Assembly (NCBI GenBank): GCA_902522865.1
Contig: CABYXC010000006.1
Coordinates: forward strand, 17,172 to 81,171
Length of the DNA stretch: 64,000 bases
Source: an uncultured Alphaproteobacteria bacterium
GTDB lineage: Bacteria > Pseudomonadota > Alphaproteobacteria > HIMB59 > GCA-002718135
Direction of reading: 5' to 3'
Shown: piece after piece, positions 43,327 to 53,603 of the stretch
How positions within the stretch are numbered: position 1 is the first letter of the stretch
Layout: every line of letters starts with the position of its first letter
The notes under the pieces: model-generated
Told to the model about the DNA's origin: nothing
The model's database searches: none
The model's input: the letters and a program-made list of their open reading frames with translations, nothing else
Position numbers and translations under genes: made by a program

Positions 43327-45057
43327 ATGGAAGATAAGGGTTCAAATAGAAAATCTAATCTACCTAGTAGATATGTTAGTGTAGGGCCTAAAAGTGCGCC
43401 TCATAGATCTTATTATTATGCTATGGGTTTGAAAGAACATGAAATTTATCAACCATTTGTTGGTGTTGTTAGCACCTGGAATGAATCAGCTCCTTGCAAC
43501 ATTACTCTTCAGGATCAAGCGCAACATGTGAAAACAGGTGTAAAAGATGCTGGAGGAACACCAAGAGAATTTACAACTATAACAGTAACAGATGGAATTG
43601 CCATGGGCCATGAGGCAATGAAATCTTCTCTTATTAGTAGAGAAGTTATTGCAGACTCCATTGAATTATCTGTGAGAGGTCACTGTTATGACGCAATAGT
43701 AGGACTTGCTGGCTGTGATAAATCTTTGCCAGGTTTAATGATGGCTATGGTTAGATTAAATGTGCCATCTGTATTCATTTATGGGGGGTCAATATTACCT
43801 GGAAAATACAAGGGTAAAGATGTTACTGTTATTGATGTTTTTGAAGCAGTAGGAAAACATGCCGCTGGAACTATCTCAGATCAAGATTTAAAAGATATTG
43901 AACAAGTTGCTTGCCCATCTGCTGGATCGTGTGGAGGTCAGTTTACAGCAAATACAATGGCATGTATTTCTGAAGCAGTTGGTTTAGCTCTAACAAATTC
44001 GGCTATGCCACCAGCAGTAAATACTGAAGAAAGAAAAGCTTATGGTGAAAAGAGTGGTAAAGCTATAATGAATTTATTAGAAAAGAATATAAGACCAAGG
44101 GATATAGTAACTATTGATTCATTAGTAAACGCTGCAAGAGTAGTTGCAGCTACTGGAGGTTCAACAAATGCAGCACTTCATCTTCCTGCGATAGCGAATG
44201 AAGCAGGTTTAAAATTTACATTAAGAGATGTTGTAGAAATTTATAATTCGACTCCTTATATCGGAGATATGCAACCTGGAGGAAAGTACGTTGCTAAAGA
44301 TTTATATGATGTAGGAGGTGTGCCAATTGTTATTAAATCTTTATTAGATGGTGGTTATATAAATGGAGACTGCATAACTGTTACAGGAAAAACTATAGCT
44401 GAAAATCATAAAGAAGTAATATTCCCCACAAATCAAGATGTTGTTTATAAATGTGATAATCCAATTAGTGAAAATAGTTCAGTCCTAGGGTTGTGGGGTA
44501 ATCTTGCTCCAGATGGATGTATATCAAAAATAGCAGGTTTAAAAAATTTAACTTTTAAAGGAAAAGCTAAATGTTTTGACTCAGAAGAAGATGCTTTAAC
44601 TGCAGTTTTAAAAAATGAAATTAAAGCAGGTGATGCGGTAATAATTAGATATGAAGGTCCTAAGGGAGGACCTGGCATGCGTGAAATGCTTTCAACAACA
44701 GGCGCAATATATGGTCAAGGGCTAGGTGAAACTGTTGCATTAATTACAGATGGAAGATTTTCAGGCGGTACAAGAGGATTTTGTATTGGGCATGTAGGAC
44801 CAGAAGCAGCAGTAGGAGGTATGATAGGTTTACTTAAAGATGGGGATGAAATTATTATTGATGCTGTTAAAGGAGAAATCAATGTTACACTTTCAGATGA
44901 TGAAATAGAAAAGAGAAAAAATGATTGGAAACCAAGAAAAACTAACCATAATTCTGGATCCATATGGAAATATTCCCAAACTGTTGGTCCAGCTTATGAA
45001 GGTGCTGTTACTCAACCAGGCGCAAAAGACGAAACTCATACATACGCTGATATTTAA
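43327..45057 (+). CDS. ilvD: Dihydroxy-acid dehydratase
   Basis: An iron-sulfur enzyme making 2-keto acids for valine, isoleucine and leucine, 576 residues. Cluster and substrate motifs are [19 protein letters not shown] and [17 protein letters not shown]. The late [21 protein letters not shown] holds the catalytic serine region. It follows valS by one base, so valine synthesis and valine charging sit together. Confidence 0.97.
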   Translation: MEDKGSNRKSNLPSRYVSVGPKSAPHRSYYYAMGLKEHEIYQPFVGVVSTWNESAPCNITLQDQAQHVKTGVKDAGGTPREFTTITVTDGIAMGHEAMKSSLISREVIADSIELSVRGHCYDAIVGLAGCDKSLPGLMMAMVRLNVPSVFIYGGSILPGKYKGKDVTVIDVFEAVGKHAAGTISDQDLKDIEQVACPSAGSCGGQFTANTMACISEAVGLALTNSAMPPAVNTEERKAYGEKSGKAIMNLLEKNIRPRDIVTIDSLVNAARVVAATGGSTNAALHLPAIANEAGLKFTLRDVVEIYNSTPYIGDMQPGGKYVAKDLYDVGGVPIVIKSLLDGGYINGDCITVTGKTIAENHKEVIFPTNQDVVYKCDNPISENSSVLGLWGNLAPDGCISKIAGLKNLTFKGKAKCFDSEEDALTAVLKNEIKAGDAVIIRYEGPKGGPGMREMLSTTGAIYGQGLGETVALITDGRFSGGTRGFCIGHVGPEAAVGGMIGLLKDGDEIIIDAVKGEINVTLSDDEIEKRKNDWKPRKTNHNSGSIWKYSQTVGPAYEGAVTQPGAKDETHTYADI

Positions 45058-45059
45058 TA

Positions 45060-45845
45060 TTAATTAACTAATTCAATCGTAACTGGAATGTGATCAGAAG
45101 CTTTTTCCCAACCTCTTGGTTCACGATTAACATTAACTGATTTAATTAAATCAGTTACTTCTGGAGTAGTAAGAAAATGATCAATTCTAAGACCATTACC
45201 TTTTTGCCAATTTCCACCTCTATATCCCCAAAAAGTCCAGTTTGTATTTCCATCAACAAAGTATTTAACTGTATCAACAAAACCTAGATTTATAAGATTT
45301 CTAAATTTTTCTCTTGTTAATGGATGAGCACAAGCATCATTTTTAAAATTTTCTGGTGAATAAACGTCTTCATCACCTGGTATCACATTAAAATCTCCAC
45401 CTATAATTACTGGTTGATTATTATCAATTAATTCTTTGATATATTTATTAAAATTAATCATCCAATCAATTTTGTAATCAAATTTTTCTGTTTCAATTGG
45501 ATTTCCATTTGGAAGATAAATATTTATTAATTTAATTTTATTTTTTATATTTTTTAAGGATATTTCTGTTTCAATAAATCTGGAATTTACATCTTGGTAA
45601 TTAGGAATTTTTAAGTTTGAAATTTTTATATTTTCTTTACTGAGTATGGCCACCCCATTCCACGCTTTTTGTCCATTTACATAACATTTATAATTAATAT
45701 TTTCTAATTCCTTTTTAGGAAAACTTTCATTTGTGCATTTTAATTCTTGAATTAAATATAAATCTGATTGATCTTTTTTTATAAATTTTATTAAATGTTC
45801 TATTCTTGCATTAACTGAATTTACATTCCATGTAGTAATTTTCAT
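45060..45845 (-). CDS. xth: Exodeoxyribonuclease III (AP endonuclease)
   Basis: A DNA-repair nuclease of the ExoIII/APE1 family, 261 residues. It shows ITTWNVNSVNARIEHLIKF, LIQELKC with the metal-binding Glu, GGDFNVIPGDEDVY, and SDHIPVTIEL with the catalytic Asp-His. It cleaves 5' of abasic sites. The minus-strand gene abuts the upstream HesB-type gene with no gap, and convergence with ilvD leaves two bases. Confidence 0.94.
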   Translation of the reverse strand: MKITTWNVNSVNARIEHLIKFIKKDQSDLYLIQELKCTNESFPKKELENINYKCYVNGQKAWNGVAILSKENIKISNLKIPNYQDVNSRFIETEISLKNIKNKIKLINIYLPNGNPIETEKFDYKIDWMINFNKYIKELIDNNQPVIIGGDFNVIPGDEDVYSPENFKNDACAHPLTREKFRNLINLGFVDTVKYFVDGNTNWTFWGYRGGNWQKGNGLRIDHFLTTPEVTDLIKSVNVNREPRGWEKASDHIPVTIELVN

Positions 45846-46172
45846 TTATATTGAAAAAGAAGTACCACACCCACATGATGAAGATGCTAGTGGATTAGAA
45901 ATTTTAAATGACGATCCAATCAATTCATTAACATAATCAATTTTAGATCCTTTTATTAATTCAATTGAAGTTTTATCTATCAATACATCAGCATTTTTAT
46001 AATTAAAGATTAAATCATCATCATTTGGTTTATCAGAAAAATCAAATTTATATTGAAATCCAGCACAACCACCACCTAATACGGTAATTCTGAAATAGTT
46101 AGATTTTTCAGAGAGAAGTATCTTGTTGATATGATTCTGAGCACTTTCAGTTACTTCAATTATATTGTCCAT
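45846..46172 (-). CDS. HesB/IscA-type iron-sulfur cluster insertion protein (ErpA-like)
   Basis: An A-type carrier of 108 residues that hands Fe-S clusters to apoproteins. The three conserved cysteines are in GGGCAGFQYKF and SSCGCGTSFSI. Dependents in the window include IlvD. Its neighbours are xth and, divergently, dgt; ErpA/IscA-like genes beside dgt and xth are a common alphaproteobacterial order. The subfamily (ErpA versus IscA) is not decided. Confidence 0.9.
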   Translation of the reverse strand: MDNIIEVTESAQNHINKILLSEKSNYFRITVLGGGCAGFQYKFDFSDKPNDDDLIFNYKNADVLIDKTSIELIKGSKIDYVNELIGSSFKISNPLASSSCGCGTSFSI

Positions 46173-46226
46173 TTATCTAAATATTGTTATTAGTTATTTT
46201 TTTACAACTATAATATAAATTTTCTT

Positions 46227-47345
46227 ATGTTCAAACATTTAGCTTCCAATCCAGATAATTCAAATGGAAGATTATATAATGAGCTAGACGAGGATTTGAG
46301 AAATCCATTTGAAAGAGATAGAGCTAGAGTAATTCACTCTAATTCTTTTAGAAAATTAAAACACAAAACCCAAGTTTTTATTGAAAGTGAAAGTGATTAT
46401 TTTAGGACTAGACTAACTCATTCTTTGGAAGTTGCCCAAATATCAAGATCAATTTGCAGATTACTTGAATTAGATGAAGATCTAGGTGAAACAGTTGCTC
46501 TAGCACATGATTTAGGTCATCCTCCTTTTGGTCATATTGGAGAAGATGCACTGGATAATTCAATGAAAAAGTTTGGAGGTTTTAATCATAATGATCAAAC
46601 CCTGAGAGTTTTAACATTTATAGAAAAAAGACACCCTGATTTTGATGGATTAAATCTAACATGGGAGAGCTTAGAGGGGATAATAAAACATAATGGAATT
46701 TTGAGTGATCATTTACCTTATCACTTAGATAATTATTCAAAATTACATAATCTAAATCTAACTGATCAACCTTATTTAGAATCACAGATAGCAAGTATAT
46801 CTGATGATATTGCTTATAATAATCACGATGTAGAGGATGCTATTAGAGCAAACTTAATATCATTGGATGATATTGCAGAGTTAAGTTTTTTTGAAAAAAT
46901 TATAATTAATTTAAAGGATCACTATAAAGATATTCCAAATAAACTTCTAGTGTATCAAGTTTTAAGAAACTCCATATCTAATATGATAAATGATATATAT
47001 GAAACTACAAAAAAAAATTTAATTGAAAATAATATCAATTCTATTGATGATATACGTAAAAAAAATAATTTTGTTGTTTCATTTTCAAATGAAATGAAGA
47101 AAAATTGTGACATAATTAAAAAATTCTTATTTGATAAAGTTTATAATCACAGTCATTTATCAGATAAGAGACAGTATTCAAAAAATGTAATATCTACTTT
47201 ATTTACTTATTTCGAAAAAAATAATAATAAACTACCATTAGATTGGAGAAATCAAAATATTGAAATTGAAAGATTAATTTGTGATTATATTTCAGGAATG
47301 ACGGATAGATTTGCTCTAAATTTGTATAAGGAGATTAGTGAATAA
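46227..47345 (+). CDS. dgt: dGTPase-like HD-domain triphosphohydrolase
   Basis: A 372-residue deoxynucleoside triphosphohydrolase of the Dgt type 2 group. HD-domain ligands are in FRTRLTHSLEVAQISRSI, then LAHDLGHPPFGHIGEDAL, and SDDIAYNNHDVEDA. It cleaves dNTPs to nucleoside and triphosphate, tuning the dNTP pool. It overlaps argS by eight bases at its end. Confidence 0.92.
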   Translation: MFKHLASNPDNSNGRLYNELDEDLRNPFERDRARVIHSNSFRKLKHKTQVFIESESDYFRTRLTHSLEVAQISRSICRLLELDEDLGETVALAHDLGHPPFGHIGEDALDNSMKKFGGFNHNDQTLRVLTFIEKRHPDFDGLNLTWESLEGIIKHNGILSDHLPYHLDNYSKLHNLNLTDQPYLESQIASISDDIAYNNHDVEDAIRANLISLDDIAELSFFEKIIINLKDHYKDIPNKLLVYQVLRNSISNMINDIYETTKKNLIENNINSIDDIRKKNNFVVSFSNEMKKNCDIIKKFLFDKVYNHSHLSDKRQYSKNVISTLFTYFEKNNNKLPLDWRNQNIEIERLICDYISGMTDRFALNLYKEISE

Positions 47346-49068
47346 TTTTATAAAAGACCTTTCAGATTTTTTATTTGATTTTACAGATTTTTTAGAAAGT
47401 AATAAATTCATATCTCCAATCAATAAAAAACAAATTAGTATCGATTATTCTTCAAATAATAAACAAGGTGATTTAGCGACGAACTTTTACTTAATAGTTA
47501 AAAGAAAAATTATTAATGAAAATTTTAATATTGAAAAAGAATTAAATGATAGAATTAAATCAATTGAATTTATCGATCATTTTGTGGTTTCAAAAAATGG
47601 TTTTATAAATTTTTTTCTTAAAGATACATTTGTATTAAGAAGTTTAAAGGAAATTTATAGTAAAAATTTTTTAAATTATATTAATTATGGTGCAGGTAAA
47701 AAAATAAATGTTGAATTTGTTTCAGCTAATCCAACTGGACCATTGCATATAGCCCATATAAGAGGTGCTGTATTTGGAGATGTATTAAGCTCTCTTTATA
47801 CTAAAACAGGTTTTGATGTTATCAGAGAGTATTACGTAAATGATGCAGGTTCTCAAATTGATAAATTATCAAACTCTCTTTTGAAACGATATTTACAATT
47901 GTTTGATAAAAAAATTGAATTAGAAGAAGATGAGTATCCTGGTGAATACCTAATAGATATTGCAAAAAAAATTAAAAATGAAGATGGTGATAAGTGGTTA
48001 AACTTTCAGCAAAAAGAAACTATTAAATATTTTAAAAATTTTGCATTAAAAAATATACTTTTAAGCATAAAATCAGATTTAGAATTAATAAATATAAGAT
48101 TTGATAAATTTACTCACGAAACTGAAATAGAAAAAAGTAAAATTATTGATGAACTTTTTTCAATCTTAGATGAAAAAAAATTACTATATGAAGGTATTTT
48201 AGAAAAGCCAAAAGGTGATGATTCTGATTGGGAGCCAAGAGAGCAATTATTATTTAGATCCTCTAAATTATTAGACAATGAAGATCGAGCATTAAAAAAA
48301 TCAAATGGTGAATGGACATATTTTGCTAATGATGCAGCATATCATTTAGATAAATGTAAAAGAAATTTTGATAGATTAGTAAATATTTGGGGGTCTGATC
48401 ATATTGGCTATATTCCAAGAATGAATTCGCTAATTAAAGCTATTAAAGATGATGAAACTTATTTAAACATTTTAACTTGTCAGATTGTAAGTTTAATTCA
48501 AAATAAACAAAAAATTAAAATGTCAAAAAGATCTGGAAATTTTGTGACATTAGCTAATGTTCATTTTAAGGTTGGAAAAGATCCTATAAGGTACTACATG
48601 ATTTCTACTAAAAATGAGACAGCAATTGACTTTGATTTAGATGCTGTTGTTGAAAAAAATAAAGATAATAAAGTTTTTTATTGTCAATACGCACACGCTA
48701 GAGCTTCATCAGTAATTAATAAAGCAAACGAATTAGGTATAAAAATTAAAAATGATTATAATTTTTCTGCAATACAAAATCTATCTGATGAGGAGGTAAA
48801 ATTAATCAAAAAGTTAATTTGTTATCCTTATTTGTTGTATCAATCATCATATTATAATGAACCACATAGACTAATCAATTACTTAGAAGAAATATCCTCT
48901 GATTTCCATTCAATTTGGAATAAAGGTAAGGATAATGAATCACTACGTTTTATAGATGAAAAAAATGCAGAAAAGACAATTTCAAAAATATTTTGGTTAG
49001 AGTCATTTAGAGTTGTTTTAAAAGATATATTTTCAATTATTGATATAAGCGCACCTGAAACAATGTAA
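47338..49068 (+). CDS. argS: Arginine--tRNA ligase
   Basis: A class I synthetase of 576 residues. The HIGH-type motif is in ANPTGPLHIAHIRGAVFGDV and the KMSK-type motif is KIKMSKRSGNFVTL. The N-terminal Add1 domain and the C-terminal helical domain are present. The start is GTG at 47338, inside the end of dgt. Downstream the SPOR-like gene begins on the last base of its stop. Confidence 0.97.
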   Translation: MNNFIKDLSDFLFDFTDFLESNKFISPINKKQISIDYSSNNKQGDLATNFYLIVKRKIINENFNIEKELNDRIKSIEFIDHFVVSKNGFINFFLKDTFVLRSLKEIYSKNFLNYINYGAGKKINVEFVSANPTGPLHIAHIRGAVFGDVLSSLYTKTGFDVIREYYVNDAGSQIDKLSNSLLKRYLQLFDKKIELEEDEYPGEYLIDIAKKIKNEDGDKWLNFQQKETIKYFKNFALKNILLSIKSDLELINIRFDKFTHETEIEKSKIIDELFSILDEKKLLYEGILEKPKGDDSDWEPREQLLFRSSKLLDNEDRALKKSNGEWTYFANDAAYHLDKCKRNFDRLVNIWGSDHIGYIPRMNSLIKAIKDDETYLNILTCQIVSLIQNKQKIKMSKRSGNFVTLANVHFKVGKDPIRYYMISTKNETAIDFDLDAVVEKNKDNKVFYCQYAHARASSVINKANELGIKIKNDYNFSAIQNLSDEEVKLIKKLICYPYLLYQSSYYNEPHRLINYLEEISSDFHSIWNKGKDNESLRFIDEKNAEKTISKIFWLESFRVVLKDIFSIIDISAPETM

Positions 49069-49580
49069 TGATAAAAAGAATTATTTTTAAAAGAAAAAAT
49101 AATTACATTTTAAAATATTCTTTATTATTATTACTATTTATTATTATTCTTTATCTAATCTCATTTTATTATTTTAGTAATAGGGAGTATTTTGTCATTC
49201 CTAAATTTACTGATAAATATTTTGTTATTCCTACTAATAAAGAAGGTGAGGTTGTTGATTATTTAGACAAGAAAAGTTTAAATAACATAGATAATGAAAT
49301 TCAAGATTTTGATTTTAAAAATATAGACGAGCTTGATTTTACAATTCAATTATATAGCAATGATAATTTTGAAATTATTTATAAATACTTGAACAATTTA
49401 TTAGAAAATAAAAAAGAAATTATAGATCATGAAGATATTTCTGTTTTTTATAAAAAAACTGAGATAGGTACTCAATATTTTATTACATATAAAAATTATA
49501 TCTCTAAGAATAATGCTTCTGAAGCTTGTGATTTATTGACTATTGTTAAGAGTTGCATAATACTTAATTTACAAAATTAA
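49068..49580 (+). CDS. Single-pass membrane protein with SPOR-like domain
   Basis: A 170-residue protein with a basic cytoplasmic head, one transmembrane helix (about 15-34, YSLLLLLFIIILYLISFYYF) and a periplasmic region. The last 75 residues (LDFTIQLYSNDNFEIIYKYLN, then GTQYFITYKNYISKNNASEAC) look like a degenerate SPOR domain that would bind denuded septal glycan. Alphaproteobacteria carry a SPOR-domain gene at this spot after argS, which supports the call more than the sequence does. Confidence 0.65.
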   Translation: MIKRIIFKRKNNYILKYSLLLLLFIIILYLISFYYFSNREYFVIPKFTDKYFVIPTNKEGEVVDYLDKKSLNNIDNEIQDFDFKNIDELDFTIQLYSNDNFEIIYKYLNNLLENKKEIIDHEDISVFYKKTEIGTQYFITYKNYISKNNASEACDLLTIVKSCIILNLQN

Positions 49581-49619
49581 TAATATTGAGAGAATCTCGA
49601 TAATTTTATATAAAAAATT

Positions 49620-50387
49620 GTGTTAAATGTTCCAGATACAGAAATAAAAGAAGGTCAATTTAACCTATTATTAGACAATTTTGAGGGTCCCATAGACCTT
49701 TTGTTGGTTTTGGCTAGATCACAGAAGGTTGATTTATCTGATATATCTATATCCGAATTAGCTGATCAATATATTAATTTTATTAATCAATATAGAAATA
49801 TTCATATTGAAATCGCTGCAGATTATTTAGTGATGGCAGCATGGCTGACGTATTTGAAATCAAGATTACTATTACCAAAAGAAGAAAAATCAGATGAATA
49901 TACAGCCGATGAGTTAGAAGAGGCTTTAAAATATCAATTACAGAGACTAGAGGCTTTCCAAAATATTTCTAAAATCATATATTCAAGACCTCTTGTTAAT
50001 AGAGATGTATTTTATGGGGGGTCATCTGAAGGTCTCAAACTAAAATATAATATAAATTATACTTCTAATTTATATGACTTACTAAAATCATATAGTCAAA
50101 TACTTAAATCGAATGAACAGGTAAAACAATTAACTATTGAGTATTCAGAACTTTATTCAGTTGATCAAGCAGTTAAAAGATTAAAAGGTATCTTTGGAAA
50201 TATTACAGAATGGACTAATTTTTTAAATTTAATTCCAAATTTAATTAAAGCTAATAAAACAATTAATAAATCAATTATCTCATCTAACTTTGTTGCTTCT
50301 TTAGAATTATCAAAAAATGGCTTTATAGATTTAAAACAAGATGAAAGTTTTGGTAATATTTATATAAAATTTAATCAAAATGGATAA
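49620..50387 (+). CDS. scpA: Segregation and condensation protein A
   Basis: The kleisin subunit of the SMC-ScpAB condensin, 255 residues. The N-terminal NFEGPIDLLLVLARSQKVDLSDISI and AADYLVMAAWLTYLKSRLLLP are hallmark ScpA segments. It starts at GTG 49620, 39 bases after the SPOR-like gene, and overlaps scpB by eight bases. In relatives the nagZ gene usually lies between the SPOR gene and scpA; here it is absent. Confidence 0.95.
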   Translation: MLNVPDTEIKEGQFNLLLDNFEGPIDLLLVLARSQKVDLSDISISELADQYINFINQYRNIHIEIAADYLVMAAWLTYLKSRLLLPKEEKSDEYTADELEEALKYQLQRLEAFQNISKIIYSRPLVNRDVFYGGSSEGLKLKYNINYTSNLYDLLKSYSQILKSNEQVKQLTIEYSELYSVDQAVKRLKGIFGNITEWTNFLNLIPNLIKANKTINKSIISSNFVASLELSKNGFIDLKQDESFGNIYIKFNQNG

Positions 50388-51015
50388 TAAAGATATTAAA
50401 ACTTTAGAAGCAATATTATTTGCATCAGGAGAGCCACTTGATGAAAATGAATTAAAAGAAAAAATTAAAGATAAAAATAATATAAGTAATTTATTACTAG
50501 AAATTAAAGATTTTTATCAAAATAGAGGTATTAATTTAATCAAAACCGGCAACAAATGGTCTTTTAGAACAGCTGAAGATCTCATTGATGAATTAACTAT
50601 TTTTAAAACACAGAAAAGAAAATTATCGAGAGCAGCACTAGAAACATTATCTATAATTGCTTACCAACAACCAATAACAAGATCAGAAATTGAAAATATT
50701 AGAGGTGTTCAAATGGGTAGAGGTTCTTTAGATCATTTGATGGAAATAGGATGGATACATCCTTCAGGTAGAAAAAGTATACCTGGCAAACCTACTTTAT
50801 GGTCTACTACAGATTTGTTTGTTGAACATTTTGGATTGAATAGTTTATCCGATTTACCTAATAAAGAGGAGCTCAAGGCAAGCGGCTTTCTAGATAAACG
50901 TGCTGCGATTGCAACTATAAGTGATCTTGCTAAAAATGATGAAAATTTACAAAGTAATGATAATTTAGAACAGGATGATGAAAATAATATTGATGATTTT
51001 ATTCAAAATACTTAG
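50380..51015 (+). CDS. scpB: Segregation and condensation protein B
   Basis: The winged-helix partner of ScpA, 211 residues. It has LEAILFASGEPLDENELKE at the start and the conserved AALETLSIIAYQQPITRSEIENIRGVQ followed by LIEIGW-type sequence. The C-terminal 30 residues are an acidic tail. The overlap with scpA fits complex assembly. A 49-base gap leads to tatA. Confidence 0.95.
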   Translation: MDNKDIKTLEAILFASGEPLDENELKEKIKDKNNISNLLLEIKDFYQNRGINLIKTGNKWSFRTAEDLIDELTIFKTQKRKLSRAALETLSIIAYQQPITRSEIENIRGVQMGRGSLDHLMEIGWIHPSGRKSIPGKPTLWSTTDLFVEHFGLNSLSDLPNKEELKASGFLDKRAAIATISDLAKNDENLQSNDNLEQDDENNIDDFIQNT

Positions 51016-51064
51016 TTAACTTATTACTTCTTGTTTTTTCCTATAGTTTCCGTATAAGCCCCTT

Positions 51065-51250
51065 ATGACACCTAGTATTTGGCAATTATTAATCGTACTT
51101 GTTATTGTTCTACTTCTTTTCGGTAGAGGTAAAATACCTCAACTTATGGGTGATATGGCTAAAGGAATCAAATCATTCAAGAGAGGAATGTCTGACGAAG
51201 AAAAAAAAGAAGATAAAAATTTAGAGAATAAAAACGACGAAGAAAAGTAA
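51065..51250 (+). CDS. tatA: Twin-arginine translocase subunit TatA
   Basis: The pore-forming Tat component, 61 residues: one N-terminal membrane helix ([16 protein letters not shown]), the hinge [23 protein letters not shown] and a charged tail. It exports folded proteins together with TatB and TatC, which follow directly. Confidence 0.95.
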   Translation: MTPSIWQLLIVLVIVLLLFGRGKIPQLMGDMAKGIKSFKRGMSDEEKKEDKNLENKNDEEK

Positions 51251-51255
51251 ATATA

Positions 51256-51570
51256 ATGTTTACTTTTGGTTGGAGTGAAATTTTCTTGATTGGGATAATA
51301 GTTGTTGTTGTTATTGGCCCCAAAGATCTTCCAAAATTTATTAAACAAGTTGGATCTTTTACTAAATATATTAAAAAAATGTCTTCTGAATTTAAGTCAT
51401 CTATAAATGAAATTGCTGAGGAGGATGAAATCAAAGAATTAGCTAAATCAGTTAAAGAAGTAAAAAAAATAAAAGACGGCATTAATATCAAAAAAAATTT
51501 TGAAAATGAGATTAAAGAAGTTCAAGAAACAGTAAAAATAGCAGAGAATGAATTTTCAAAAAAAAATTAA
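51256..51570 (+). CDS. tatB: Twin-arginine translocase subunit TatB
   Basis: A 104-residue Tat receptor component. The TatB signature is the N-terminal helix with FTFGWSEIFLIGIIVVVVIG and the following PKDLPKFIKQVG. A long charged amphipathic and coiled-coil region follows. It stands five bases after tatA and 15 bases before tatC. Confidence 0.93.
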   Translation: MFTFGWSEIFLIGIIVVVVIGPKDLPKFIKQVGSFTKYIKKMSSEFKSSINEIAEEDEIKELAKSVKEVKKIKDGINIKKNFENEIKEVQETVKIAENEFSKKN

Positions 51571-51585
51571 TTTATTATTTTTGTA

Positions 51586-52341
51586 ATGGTTGAAGAAAAA
51601 TTTGAAGAAATGTCTCTAATAGGGCATCTCACTGAGTTACGAAAAAGACTACTATGGAGTTTTTTATATATTTTATTAATTTTCATTGTTTGTTTTTACT
51701 TTGCAGATGAATTATTTGCCTTTTTAGCTAGTCCTCTAGTAGAGCTATTTGATAAAGATAATGGTCAAGGTTTTATTTATACAGCTTTACAAGAAGCTTT
51801 TTTTACAGAATTAAAAATAGCTTTTTTCTTTGCTTTATTTTTTTCATTCCCATTAATTGCAATACAAATATGGAGATTTATTGCACCGGGATTATACAAA
51901 AAGGAAAAGAGAGCTTTTTTACCCTATTTAGTTGCGACACCAATTTTATTTTTCGCAGGCGGATCAATGGTTTATTATATTATTGCACCATTGGCATGGT
52001 CTTTTTTCCTATCTTATCAAAACCTTGGTTCTAGTGGAGTTCCTATTCGATTAGAGGCTAAGATGGGAGAATATTTATCCCTTATGATGCGATTTATTTT
52101 TGCTTTTGGTTTAGCATTTCAGCTTCCTGTTGTTTTATCTTTAATGGCGAGAGTAGGGATGGTCACTTATGAATCACTTAAAAAATTTAGAAAATATGCA
52201 ATTGTATTAGCATTTTTATCGGCAGCATTCTTAACTCCACCTGATCCATTTAGTCAAATAAGTTTAGCTCTGCCAATTATATTTTTATATGAAGTTTCAA
52301 TTTATATTGCAAAACTAATACAAAAAAATAAAGATAAGTAA
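51586..52341 (+). CDS. tatC: Twin-arginine translocase subunit TatC
   Basis: The six-helix signal-recognition component, 251 residues. Typical elements are SLIGHLTELRKRLLWSF and the periplasmic FAFLASPLVELF. The later FRKYAIVLAFLSAAFLTPPDPFSQ is also conserved. It ends on the first base of the serS start codon (one-base overlap). Confidence 0.96.
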   Translation: MVEEKFEEMSLIGHLTELRKRLLWSFLYILLIFIVCFYFADELFAFLASPLVELFDKDNGQGFIYTALQEAFFTELKIAFFFALFFSFPLIAIQIWRFIAPGLYKKEKRAFLPYLVATPILFFAGGSMVYYIIAPLAWSFFLSYQNLGSSGVPIRLEAKMGEYLSLMMRFIFAFGLAFQLPVVLSLMARVGMVTYESLKKFRKYAIVLAFLSAAFLTPPDPFSQISLALPIIFLYEVSIYIAKLIQKNKDK

Positions 52342-53603
52342 TGCATAATATTAATTTTATCAGAGAAAATCCAATAGAGTTTGATAATTATATGAAACAA
52401 AGAGGTGAGCATCCAATATCAAATAAAATATTAGAATTAGATAAAGTTAAAAGAGAAACTCAGACTGTTCTTCAGAACCTTTTAGCTGAAAGAAACTCTA
52501 TTTCTAAAAATATTGGTAAACTCAAAAGTGAAAATAAAGATGCTTCAGTAGAAATGAATAAAGTTGATGAAATTAAAAATAAAATTAATAATTTAAAAGA
52601 ACTTGAGACAATTAAGGACGAAGAGTTAAAAACTATCCTCTCTAGACTTCCAAATATAGCTGATAAGACTGTACCCATAGGAGGCAATGAAGCAGACAAT
52701 ACAAAATATAGAGAATGGGGTGAAAAACCAGTATTTGAATTTAAGCCTAAAACACATTTTGAATTAGGGGAAAATTTAGGTTTAATGAATTTTGAAACTG
52801 CATCTAAATTATCAGGATCTAGATTTGTTTTATTAAAAAATCAACTTTCTAAACTGGAAAGAGCAATAGCAAATTTTATGTTAGATAAGCATACGAATGA
52901 AAATGGCTATATTGAATATAATTTACCTTTTTTGGTTAAAGATTCTGCTCTTTTTGGAACAGGACAATTACCTAAATTTGGTGAAGATTTATTTACTGCC
53001 GGAGAAGATCATTGGTTAATACCAACTGCTGAAGTTCCTTTAACAAACATGGTTAGAGAGGAAATACTTAACCAAAATCAATTACCCATGAGAGTAACTT
53101 CTTATACTCCTTGTTTTAGATCAGAGGCTGGTGCTGCTGGTAAGGATACTCGCGGTATGTTAAGACAGCATCAATTTACTAAAGTTGAATTAGTTTCAAT
53201 AGTAGAGCCGCAGCATTCACAAGATGAATTAGAAAGAATGCTTGAAAGCGCTGAGAGTATTCTTCAAGATTTAAATATTCATTATAGGATTATGACTTTA
53301 TGTACTGGTGATATGGGCTTTTCAGCATCAAAAACATACGATATTGAAGTGTGGCTTCCAGGTGAAAATACTTATAGAGAAATTTCAAGCTGTTCTAATT
53401 GCAATGATTTTCAAGCCAGAAGAATGAATACAAGATATAAATTAGAAAATAAAAATATTTTTGTTCATACACTGAATGGATCCGGTTTAGCAGTAGGAAG
53501 AACACTAATAGCTATTCTTGAAAATTATCAAATGAAAGATGGAAATATTAAAATTCCAGAAGTTTTGAAAAAATATTTCAATAATTCTGATACTCTTATC
53601 TAG
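52341..53603 (+). CDS. serS: Serine--tRNA ligase
   Basis: A class II synthetase of 420 residues with the N-terminal coiled-coil tRNA arm (about 25-100). Motif 2 is CFRSEAGAAGKDTRGMLRQHQF and motif 3 is NGSGLAVGRTLIAILENYQ, with SSCSNCNDFQARR between them. It overlaps both tatC and pcm by one base. Confidence 0.98.
   Translation: MHNINFIRENPIEFDNYMKQRGEHPISNKILELDKVKRETQTVLQNLLAERNSISKNIGKLKSENKDASVEMNKVDEIKNKINNLKELETIKDEELKTILSRLPNIADKTVPIGGNEADNTKYREWGEKPVFEFKPKTHFELGENLGLMNFETASKLSGSRFVLLKNQLSKLERAIANFMLDKHTNENGYIEYNLPFLVKDSALFGTGQLPKFGEDLFTAGEDHWLIPTAEVPLTNMVREEILNQNQLPMRVTSYTPCFRSEAGAAGKDTRGMLRQHQFTKVELVSIVEPQHSQDELERMLESAESILQDLNIHYRIMTLCTGDMGFSASKTYDIEVWLPGENTYREISSCSNCNDFQARRMNTRYKLENKNIFVHTLNGSGLAVGRTLIAILENYQMKDGNIKIPEVLKKYFNNSDTLI

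Noticed and set aside
51177..51491. Minus-strand frame across tatA and tatB
   Set aside because: tatA and tatB are both clear and in normal order; the antisense frame has no motif.
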